A stretch of DNA of 8,428 nt from NCBI GenBank assembly GCA_004356305.1, contig SMXJ01000123.1, forward strand, positions 1-8,428, in the 5' to 3' direction. Origin of the DNA: Bacteroidota bacterium (GTDB lineage Bacteria; Bacteroidota; Bacteroidia; Flavobacteriales; Flavobacteriaceae). Below, in pieces: positions 1-6,233 of the stretch; positions within the stretch are counted from its first letter, which is position 1, and every line of letters starts with the position of its first letter. Below the pieces are notes generated by a model. That model was given only the letters and a program-made list of their open reading frames with translations, did not search any database and was not told the DNA's origin. The translations under genes were made by a program, and so were the position numbers.

Positions 1-964
1 ACTCAATTTTCTCTCGAATAGCTTTCTTCTGTCGCAGGGCTATTTTCTGCAATGCCGGAATATGTGCAGCAGCCGCTGTCTCCCCCGCTTTTACGATCTG
101 CCGTTCATCGGCAAATGACACCAACGAAAACTCATCCATCTGAGGATGGATATAAATGTCAGTTCTTTTTTTCTTCTCAACCATTTCATTGATCGTTCGA
201 AAACTATTGATCTGCAACATCACATCCACAGCCGATTTCAATTTTTCCCGGTTCCATAGATCGTGCTGCACATCAACCCCTATCACAATATCTGCTCCCA
301 TCGCCCTCACTTCATCCACAGGATAATTGTTGACTACACCCCCATCTATATAAATGATATCGTTGATGGTCACCGGACTAAAAAGTGAAGGCAAAGCACT
401 ACTGGCTGAGAGCGCACGAGGTAAATATCCCCGGTCAAGAATTACCTCCTCACCTGTTTCTATATTGGTGGCAACACAAAAAAACGGGATGGGCAATTCA
501 CTAAAATCATTTACATCTTTTACATGAATTAACAGACGTGATAATAAATTATAAACGTTTTGCCCTTTTGAGATCCCCGAAGGGAAAGTTAGCTTGAAAT
601 CATCAAAAGGCAGGGTAAGGGCATACTTTTCCGCATCATCTTTTTCAAAAAAGGTTTTGGCACTACGTGGTACTTCATCTTGTATAAGTGTCCCGAAATC
701 GACTATGCTAAAAATGGAGTCCAATTGTCGTGCATTATAGCCCGCGGCATACAAACCCCCTATTATGGCCCCCATACTGGTCCCACCGATATAATCTATA
801 CGAATTCCCGCATCCTCAATGACCTTTAATGCCCCAATATGAGCTAAACCCTTAGCTCCGCCGCCACTTAATACCACCCCAACCTTAATATCCTCCTCCG
901 CTGTTTCTTGCGAGAATACAAATACCTGGGTTGACAGAATCAGCGCGAAGACTATTTTTCTCAT
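1..964 (-). CDS. Patatin-like phospholipase, secreted or outer-membrane (3'-truncated by window edge)
   Basis: My own reading of the minus strand from ATG at 964-962 stays open for 321 codons to the left edge, so the C-terminus is missing. Residues 1-19 form a signal peptide (basic MRK, hydrophobic stretch, probable cleavage FS|Q). Residues about 28-220 are a patatin domain: oxyanion loop SGGGAKGLAHIG (33-44), nucleophile elbow GTSMG with Ser63, and the DGG motif (IDGGVVNNYP) with Asp207 completing the Ser-Asp dyad. The expected activity is lipid acyl hydrolysis in or beyond the periplasm. In Bacteroidota, proteins of this type are commonly 700 or more residues, with a POTRA domain and an Omp85-like beta-barrel after the patatin domain (PlpD type); whether that holds here cannot be seen. 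The start lies 32 nt downstream of the uvrC stop on the same strand, so read-through from uvrC is likely. The family assignment is secure; the substrate is unknown. Confidence 0.93.
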   Translation of the reverse strand, partial: MRKIVFALILSTQVFVFSQETAEEDIKVGVVLSGGGAKGLAHIGALKVIEDAGIRIDYIGGTSMGAIIGGLYAAGYNARQLDSIFSIVDFGTLIQDEVPRSAKTFFEKDDAEKYALTLPFDDFKLTFPSGISKGQNVYNLLSRLLIHVKDVNDFSELPIPFFCVATNIETGEEVILDRGYLPRALSASSALPSLFSPVTINDIIYIDGGVVNNYPVDEVRAMGADIVIGVDVQHDLWNREKLKSAVDVMLQINSFRTINEMVEKKKRTDIYIHPQMDEFSLVSFADERQIVKAGETAAAAHIPALQKIALRQKKAIREKIE

Positions 965-996
965 TTTTCTTTTCTCAATTCTTAAATTTGTCGCAA

Positions 997-2784
997 TTAT
1001 TGAAAATATTCTGCAATTTTTTTGGCCCGGCTCACGCCCACTATTTTTTCCAGATCATCAAAACCGGCTTCACTAATACGTTTGACGCTTTTAAAATGTT
1101 TCAGCAGTTCCAGAATGGTCTTTTCTCCTATACCCGGGATCGTTTCCAAGGCAGAGTCCAGTGCTTCCTTACTGCGTTTGTCCCTATGAAAGGTAATACC
1201 AAAACGATGCGCCTCATTTCTTAATTGTTGAATGATCTTTAGTGTTTCCGATTTTTTATCCAAATAAAGCGGGATGGGATCCCCCGGATAGAACAATTCT
1301 TCCAAACGCTTAGCGATCCCTACGATAGCAATTTTGCCTCGCAATCCAAGTTTATCAAGGCTTTTTAATGCCGAAGACAACTGTCCCTTTCCCCCATCTA
1401 TGATTATCAATTGTGGTAATGGTTGCTCCTCTTCCTTCAATCTTTTATAACGGCGATAGACAACTTCTTCCATCGAAGCAAAATCATCGGGGCCCTCCAC
1501 CGTTTTTATATTGAATTTACGATACTCTTTTTTGCTGGGCTTTCCATTTTTAAAAACAACACAGGCGGCAACAGGATTTGTCCCTTGAATATTACTGTTG
1601 TCAAAACATTCAATATGGCGGGGTTCTTCACTAAGTCGAAGGTCCTTTTTCATTTGTGCCATGATCCGTTTTTCGTGGCGGTCCGGATCAACTATTTTCG
1701 CTTGCTTGAAACGCTCCATACGATAATACTTGGCATTGCGAACTGATAGATCCAGTATTTTCTTTTTGTCGCCGACTTTTGGGATGTGCACCTTGACGCC
1801 TTCTTCGGTTTTAATGGAAAATGGCACGTATATCTCTTTACATAGCGAATTGAAACGCTGTCGCAGTTCTACCACCGAAAGTTCCAGCAGTTCGGCGTCG
1901 GTCTCGTCCAGTTTTTTCTTGATCTCCAATGTATGAGAACGAATGATGCTTCCGAAGGAAATTTGTAAGAAATTCACGTAAGCGTAGCTTTCGTCACTCA
2001 CAATAGAGAATACATCAACATCGTTGATCTTTGGATTTACGACTGTAGATTTTGCCTGATAATTTTCCAGAATATCTATCTTTTCCTTTATCCGTTGTGC
2101 ATCTTCAAACTGCAACTCGGCTGCGTATGTTTTCATCTTATTTTTGAAAACATGTAACGATTCTTTAAAATTCCCTTTAATGATATTTCTTATGGCCTCA
2201 ATGTTTTCATCATATTTTTCCTCACTATATTTTTCTTCACAAGGGCCCAGGCAGTTACCCAAATGATATTCGAGACATATTTTAAATTTTTGGGCTTTTA
2301 TTTTTTCTACTGAAAGATCGAAAGTGCATGTGCGAAGTGGGAATAAACCCCTGATCAGATCGAGCAAGGTGTGAACGGTTCTCATACTGGTATACGGGCC
2401 GAAATATTCACTACCATCTTTGATCAATTTCCGGGTAGAAAATACACGTGGGAAACGCTCATTCTTAATACACAGCCAAGGATATGTTTTGTCATCTTTG
2501 AGCATTACATTGTATTTGGGCTGGTAATTCTTGATGAGATTGTTCTCGAGTAAGAGCGCATCGGTTTCGGTGGCAACTACGATATGCCTGATGCTATGAA
2601 TGCGCTTTACCAACAAGCGTGTACGAGCATTGTTATGTTGCTTGTTAAAATAGGAGGCTACCCGCTTCTTTAGGTTTTTGGCCTTCCCAACGTACAATAA
2701 CTTATCCTCCTTGTCATAATACTGGTATACACCTGGCGAATTCGGTAGCGTAGAAATTTGTAGTTTTACAGATGCTTCTGCCAT
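997..2784 (-). CDS. uvrC: UvrABC system protein C, excinuclease subunit
   Basis: Complete 595-residue UvrC, normal length for the family. With UvrA and UvrB it makes the 3' and 5' incisions around bulky DNA lesions in nucleotide excision repair. The N-terminal GIY-YIG nuclease (about 14-95) shows PGVY (17-20), YVGKAKNLKKR (31-41) with Tyr31 and Arg41, and metal-binding Glu80. Four cysteines (153, 170, 178, 182) match in order and spacing the Fe-S ligands reported for E. coli UvrC. A UVR motif that contacts UvrB spans about 208-243. The RNase H-like second nuclease has Asp395 (FDNSN), Asp434, Asp463 (IIDGGKGQ) and His533 (FHRDKR), equivalent to E. coli D399, D438, D466 and H538. Tandem helix-hairpin-helix motifs (IPGIGEKT, VGVSRAKKI) finish the protein. 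The start at 2784 is preferred because the GIY-YIG fold begins within about 15 residues and no usable start follows. All catalytic residues are present, so the gene should be functional. Confidence 0.98.
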   Translation of the reverse strand: MAEASVKLQISTLPNSPGVYQYYDKEDKLLYVGKAKNLKKRVASYFNKQHNNARTRLLVKRIHSIRHIVVATETDALLLENNLIKNYQPKYNVMLKDDKTYPWLCIKNERFPRVFSTRKLIKDGSEYFGPYTSMRTVHTLLDLIRGLFPLRTCTFDLSVEKIKAQKFKICLEYHLGNCLGPCEEKYSEEKYDENIEAIRNIIKGNFKESLHVFKNKMKTYAAELQFEDAQRIKEKIDILENYQAKSTVVNPKINDVDVFSIVSDESYAYVNFLQISFGSIIRSHTLEIKKKLDETDAELLELSVVELRQRFNSLCKEIYVPFSIKTEEGVKVHIPKVGDKKKILDLSVRNAKYYRMERFKQAKIVDPDRHEKRIMAQMKKDLRLSEEPRHIECFDNSNIQGTNPVAACVVFKNGKPSKKEYRKFNIKTVEGPDDFASMEEVVYRRYKRLKEEEQPLPQLIIIDGGKGQLSSALKSLDKLGLRGKIAIVGIAKRLEELFYPGDPIPLYLDKKSETLKIIQQLRNEAHRFGITFHRDKRSKEALDSALETIPGIGEKTILELLKHFKSVKRISEAGFDDLEKIVGVSRAKKIAEYFQ

Positions 2785-2788
2785 ACCT

Positions 2789-2796
2789 CAAAGATA
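2789..2796 (-). promoter_or_regulatory. Candidate -7 promoter box for uvrC (TATCTTTG)
   Basis: Read on the minus strand, TATCTTTG exactly matches the Bacteroidota sigma-factor -7 consensus TAnnTTTG. Its last base is only 4 nt from the uvrC ATG, which would place the transcription start at or beside the start codon and make the mRNA leaderless. No good -33 TTG element sits at the usual 17-23 nt spacing upstream, so the call rests on one 8-mer and is tentative. Confidence 0.42.
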
Positions 2797-2820
2797 GTTG
2801 ATGTTTTGAATTCTGAAAAC

Positions 2821-2836
2821 GATTCAAAGATTCAAA
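2821..2836. repeat. Tandem 8-bp direct repeat in the uvrC/rimK-like divergent region
   Basis: GATTCAAA occurs twice back to back at 2821-2828 and 2829-2836. The inverted form TTTGAAT occurs at 2805-2811. The cluster lies 21-52 bp upstream of the uvrC start, next to the putative promoter, so it could be an operator. It is AT-rich and short, so chance is also possible. Confidence 0.4.
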
Positions 2837-2974
2837 TTAGTAGAACTTGTTTCATCCAAAAACACTATAGTTCAATTCGGATCTGATCATATGATTTTCC
2901 TTTTGCTCTTCTGAAATAACTATGGCATCCAACTCAAAACTTTTTTCCTAAATTGCATCAACTTAGTTAACACC

Positions 2975-3850
2975 ATGAATATTGCCATCCTCTCCCGTGG
3001 AGAAAATTTATACTCTACCCAAAGCCTTCTGAAAGCCGGTTTGGCAAGAAACCACAATATGGAGGTTTTGGACCCATCAAACTGCACTTTGGCCATCGAA
3101 AATGGGCGATCTGTACTGTATTATTGCAATGAGATCGTAGACGATCTGGACGCGGTGATTCCTCGTGTGGGAGCTTCAAATACCTATTATGGATCTTCCC
3201 TGGTGAGGCATTTACAATCTATGGGCGTCTTTTGTGTGGTAGAAGCCGAACCCATTTTACAGTCCCGAAACAAATGGACCTGTTTTCAAATTCTTTCCAA
3301 TTCCAATGTTCCTACCCCTAAAACCATTTTGGGAAATGCGTATGATGTAGAAGCGATGCTGGAAAAATTTGGGGAACCGCCCATTATTATAAAAATATTG
3401 CAAGGAACTCATGGGGAAGGGGTGATATTGGCCGAAACCTATCAATCTGCCCTTTCCACCATCGAAACCTTAAGGGCAGCAAAGGTGCGTTTTATCGTAC
3501 AGGAATTTATTGCCGAATCCAATGGGGCCGACCTCAGGGCAATCATAGTCGGTGGTAAAGTAGTTGCCGCGATGAAAAGACAGAGTCGTTCTGGAGAATT
3601 TCGATCGAACTTACATAGAGGTGGCTCTGCCAAATCAATAACATTGAGCCCAAAAGAAGAAAGCATAGCGTTAAGGGCTTCTAAAGCCTTACGATTGGGG
3701 GTATGCGGGGTTGATCTTTTACAATCACAAAAAGGACCCTTGGTATTGGAGGTGAATTCCACACCCGGTCTGGAGGGTATTGAAACCATTACAGGAGTAC
3801 CCATTTCAGAAAAAATTATTCATTTTATTGAGCGTAACAAGCAGAAATGA
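2975..3850 (+). CDS. rimK: RimK-family ATP-grasp amino-acid (glutamate) ligase
   Basis: Complete 291-residue ATP-grasp ligase, close to the length of E. coli RimK (300). The family joins an amino acid, typically L-glutamate, to a carboxylate through an acyl phosphate; E. coli RimK extends the C-terminus of ribosomal protein S6. Residues 1-95 are the pre-ATP-grasp domain (starting MNIAILSRGENLYS, with IPRVGAS at 62-68). The ATP-grasp core shows Lys140, the flexible glycine loop QGTHGEGV (143-150), the hinge QEFI (176-179), Asp186/Arg188, Arg202, FRSN (209-212), and magnesium ligands Asp247, Glu259 and Asn261 in LEVNSTPG. All expected catalytic residues are present. Its stop overlaps the start of the next gene by ATGA, so the two are translationally coupled. 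No Shine-Dalgarno sequence or clear promoter box was found upstream. The fold and reaction type are secure; S6 as the real acceptor is inferred, and another small peptide or metabolite acceptor is possible. Confidence 0.92.
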   Translation: MNIAILSRGENLYSTQSLLKAGLARNHNMEVLDPSNCTLAIENGRSVLYYCNEIVDDLDAVIPRVGASNTYYGSSLVRHLQSMGVFCVVEAEPILQSRNKWTCFQILSNSNVPTPKTILGNAYDVEAMLEKFGEPPIIIKILQGTHGEGVILAETYQSALSTIETLRAAKVRFIVQEFIAESNGADLRAIIVGGKVVAAMKRQSRSGEFRSNLHRGGSAKSITLSPKEESIALRASKALRLGVCGVDLLQSQKGPLVLEVNSTPGLEGIETITGVPISEKIIHFIERNKQK

Positions 3851-4818
3851 CGAAGAAAAAAGCAAAGATATTAACCCTGTTGGGCGAGGAAATACTCCCC
3901 GGAACATCCCGGGAGCTCAACTTTAGTTTTGCAAAATTGCATACCAATACCCCTATAGATGTGCCTATAATTATTGAACGCTCACAATTTGATGGCCCCA
4001 CTGTTTTGTTTGTCGCTGGAATTCACGGGGACGAAGTAAATGGGATTGAAGTAGTACGCCAACTGGTTTCTAAAGGGATCAACAAACCAAAGATCGGAAC
4101 CACTATATGTATCCCCATCATAAATATTTTTGGATTTTTGCAAAAAGTCCGGGAGTTTCCGGATGGACGTGATCTCAATCGTGCTTTTCCGGGTAGTAAA
4201 AGTGGATCTTTAGCGGCTCGTGTGGCCTATCAATTAATGAACGATATAGTTCCAAACGTAGACTATTGTTTAGATTTTCATACGGGAGGCTCGAGCCGTT
4301 TCAATGCTCCTCATGTCCGTGTTGAAAAAGGAAATAACACACTCACGAAATTAGCTGAGACATTTAACGCCCCATTCATCCTGCATTCTAAAAACCTGAA
4401 GAAATCATTCCGGAATGCCTGTCGGAAAAAAGGGATTCCCCTGCTGCTTTTTGAAGGTGGAAAGTCAAATTCCATCGACACCGTAGTTAGTAATACAGGA
4501 GTGAATGGATCGAAGCGCGTTTTACATCATTTAGGAATGTTGAAGACTAAATTCAAAGTTTCATCCCCCAAAAAATCATCGGTGACTATTAGCCGGAGTA
4601 AGTGGATTAGGGCCAACGCATCCGGGATGTTCAAATCTACTATTGCGGTTGGGAACTTCGTCAATCAGGGAGATGTCATTGGGCAGATAACCGATCCCTA
4701 CGGTAAAATCTTCAAACATGTAAAAGCGAGCAACGACGGTTATGTCGTTAATGTAAATGAAGCCCCTTTGGTCTATCAAGGGGATGCGCTGTTTCATATT
4801 TCTACGAAAGTATTGTAA
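3847..4818 (+). CDS. Succinylglutamate desuccinylase/aspartoacylase (AstE/AspA) family zinc hydrolase
   Basis: Complete 323-residue protein of the AstE/AspA branch of the M14 carboxypeptidase fold. Zinc ligands are His60 and Glu63 in AGIHGDEVNG and His145 in DFHTGG. The substrate-binding motif is GRDLNRAFPG (107-116) and the likely catalytic acid/base is Glu203 in LLFEGG. After the catalytic domain (about 35-235), residues about 245-323 form a beta-rich barrel-sandwich-like domain (GMFKSTIAVGNFVNQGDVIG) that is usual in this subfamily. Family members hydrolyse N-acyl amino acids or remove C-terminal residues. AstE of the arginine succinyltransferase pathway is unlikely, because no ast genes are nearby and the partner is a RimK-type ligase. 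The ATGA overlap with that ligase suggests action on the same substrate, perhaps releasing or trimming what the ligase adds. There is no signal peptide, so it acts in the cytoplasm. It ends 38 nt before the converging lspA; no convincing terminator lies between them. Confidence 0.9.
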   Translation: MTKKKAKILTLLGEEILPGTSRELNFSFAKLHTNTPIDVPIIIERSQFDGPTVLFVAGIHGDEVNGIEVVRQLVSKGINKPKIGTTICIPIINIFGFLQKVREFPDGRDLNRAFPGSKSGSLAARVAYQLMNDIVPNVDYCLDFHTGGSSRFNAPHVRVEKGNNTLTKLAETFNAPFILHSKNLKKSFRNACRKKGIPLLLFEGGKSNSIDTVVSNTGVNGSKRVLHHLGMLKTKFKVSSPKKSSVTISRSKWIRANASGMFKSTIAVGNFVNQGDVIGQITDPYGKIFKHVKASNDGYVVNVNEAPLVYQGDALFHISTKVL

Positions 4819-4856
4819 TTTATGGAGTTTGAAGCTGTATTCAACTAGAACAGTAC

Positions 4857-5441
4857 TTAGTCCTGAACTTCCATCGAGCTATCCACTAACTGTTTTATTT
4901 CTTTCCTCGGAAATGCTTTCCGGTTGAACAATATCAGGATCGTAACACCTATACTTATAGATGAATCTGCGACGTTGAACACGGGATTGAAAAACGAGAA
5001 TGAAAACATATCCACAACTTTTCCGTGGAAAAGTGTTCCATAACCTCCTGCTTCCGGAAATATATTGGCTACCTGGCCATAGCTGTCTTCAAAGATCAAC
5101 CCATAAAATACCGAGTCTATGATATTTCCGAAGGCGCCGGCAAAAATAAGCGCTACTGAAATGATCAATATTTTTGGGGCTTGTTTCCTCACACCGTCCC
5201 ATAACCAATATCCTATCCCTGCAATTGCTATAAGCCTAAACAGGGTCAGGACCAGTTTTCCGTATTGTCCGGGGATCTGTACCCCCCAAGCCATCCCTTT
5301 GTTTTCAACAAAATGGATCTTGAACCAGTTGAAGACGTCTGTTTCTTCCCCTAAAACAAAATGGGTCTTGATGTATATTTTTGAAATTTGATCGATCAAC
5401 AAAATCACGAAAATGATCAATACCGCTTTTTTAAATGACAT
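4857..5441 (-). CDS. lspA: Lipoprotein signal peptidase (signal peptidase II)
   Basis: Complete 194-residue inner-membrane aspartic protease that cuts the signal peptide from diacylated prolipoproteins just before the lipid-modified cysteine. Four membrane helices are visible, at about 5-22, 62-82, 89-112 and 155-172. Conserved motifs are IDQISK (16-21), VENKGMAWG (45-53), GNIID with catalytic Asp109, and FNVADSSI with catalytic Asp159. The catalytic aspartates are 50 residues apart, against 27 in E. coli LspA. The extra residues (about 114-140, around EDSYGQV and FPEAGG) lie in the periplasmic loop, a form I associate with Bacteroidota LspA. The gene is on the same strand as ileS, a common partner, but separated from it by two genes and a terminator. 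The 63-nt gap upstream holds only a weak promoter-like TAAATTTC 11 nt before the ATG, so it may depend on transcription from the gene upstream. Confidence 0.97.
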   Translation of the reverse strand: MSFKKAVLIIFVILLIDQISKIYIKTHFVLGEETDVFNWFKIHFVENKGMAWGVQIPGQYGKLVLTLFRLIAIAGIGYWLWDGVRKQAPKILIISVALIFAGAFGNIIDSVFYGLIFEDSYGQVANIFPEAGGYGTLFHGKVVDMFSFSFFNPVFNVADSSISIGVTILILFNRKAFPRKEIKQLVDSSMEVQD

Positions 5442-5504
5442 ATAATAGAGTTGAAATTTAATGTTTATCCGGGCCTTTAAATGCGCCGCTAAAATAAAGA
5501 AATA

Positions 5505-6131
5505 TTATTGGTATTTTAACAAAGTTATGTCCCCGTTAACACTTTCTGCATCGATAGAGAATTTTCCGGTTGCAGACAGTTCGTTCGTCAGCCTTCCTCT
5601 TTTTGTTCTCGCCCTGGCTTTAACTGTCTCATGGGCAAAAACTGTAATATCTCCATTTCTGGTAAAGAGTTTTGCATCCCCCTCAAAATCATTGAGAACA
5701 CAATTTCCATTTCCTAATTCAACCTGAAGATCTTTAAAGCTTCCATGAGTCGACAAAGAAGTCATCGAAGAACGCACAAAAACTTCCAAGCGATTGGAAA
5801 TATTGAGTTCCATCTCTATTGAAATAACCTTATGCGCTGCCAATTTATCATTCACGGCCTGAAAATAGGGTGTAAATCCGGTGGAAAGCCTAAGTGTTTT
5901 ATTCTCTTCTGAAATATTCAAAACTACATTTTCGTATTGCTCCCCTTCAATTTTAGTGATCACGTTTATCCTTGGGGTATGATTCGAAATAATGACAATA
6001 TTAAAAATATCGTTCGAAATAATTTCCAATCGTTCAATTCCCTCTACATCCCAGGATTTGTCAATGATCTTCTGGGCATATACATTCGCCATGAGAAAAA
6101 TAAATAACAATATGTAGCCTGATTTCTTCAA
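5505..6131 (-). CDS. Secreted DUF4097-like beta-solenoid protein of unknown function (TTG start proposed)
   Basis: I do not recognise a named gene. From TTG at 6131 the product has 208 residues and begins with a typical signal peptide: KK, then a hydrophobic core, with probable cleavage VYA|Q after residue 19. There is no lipobox cysteine, so it should be a soluble periplasmic or exported protein. The mature part is beta-rich with repeating short strands and Asn-Gly-Asp turns (TRNGDITV about 157-164, SVNGDITL about 197-204, and GNGNCVLNDF about 140-149), resembling the DUF4097/DUF2807 adhesin-like beta-solenoid families. The frame can also be opened at ATG 6188, but those 19 extra codons run through a perfect intrinsic terminator (6135-6162) and would bury the signal peptide behind a polar stretch, so I prefer the TTG. 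The next ATG (6092) would destroy the signal peptide. It lies 63 nt upstream of lspA on the same strand. Function is unknown; the family hint is moderate. Confidence 0.72.
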   Translation of the reverse strand: MKKSGYILLFIFLMANVYAQKIIDKSWDVEGIERLEIISNDIFNIVIISNHTPRINVITKIEGEQYENVVLNISEENKTLRLSTGFTPYFQAVNDKLAAHKVISIEMELNISNRLEVFVRSSMTSLSTHGSFKDLQVELGNGNCVLNDFEGDAKLFTRNGDITVFAHETVKARARTKRGRLTNELSATGKFSIDAESVNGDITLLKYQ

Positions 6132-6134
6132 CTT

Positions 6135-6162
6135 AAAAAACCCCAGACCAAAACGTCTGGGG
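6135..6162 (-). terminator. Rho-independent terminator after the ileS / DksA-like genes
   Basis: On the minus strand CCCCAGAC (6162-6155) pairs perfectly with GTCTGGGG (6148-6141) across a 6-nt loop, GTTTTG, and is followed directly by six T residues (6140-6135). An 8-bp GC-rich stem with a U-tract is a canonical intrinsic terminator. There is no T-tract on the plus strand, so it works one way only. It lies 72 nt past the DksA-like stop and just before the proposed TTG start of the next gene. Confidence 0.93.
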
Positions 6163-6233
6163 CAACTATTGTGATTATTACTATCCATATTAGGATCTGA
6201 AACCGGTCTTCGCTTGAATAAATTCGGTCTCGC

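Noticed and set aside
1022..1036. A 13-bp string GGCCCGGCTCACG is found both near 1024 and near 8244
   Set aside because: Both copies lie inside conserved coding sequence (the UvrC helix-hairpin-helix and IleRS) in different reading frames, with no flanking similarity; most likely coincidence.
2797..2974. Search for a promoter of the rimK-like gene on the plus strand
   Set aside because: Only partial matches such as TAACTATG (near 2916) were found, without a properly spaced -33 element; no site could be supported.
4826..4846. Imperfect inverted repeat AGTTTGAA / TTCAACT between the converging AstE-like gene and lspA, considered as a shared terminator
   Set aside because: The stem is AT-rich with a bulge and no T-tract follows on either strand, so it cannot be supported as an intrinsic terminator.
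5442..5504. TAAATTTC 11 nt upstream of the lspA start as a promoter box
   Set aside because: It misses the final G of TAnnTTTG and has no TTG at the -33 distance; too weak to list as a feature.
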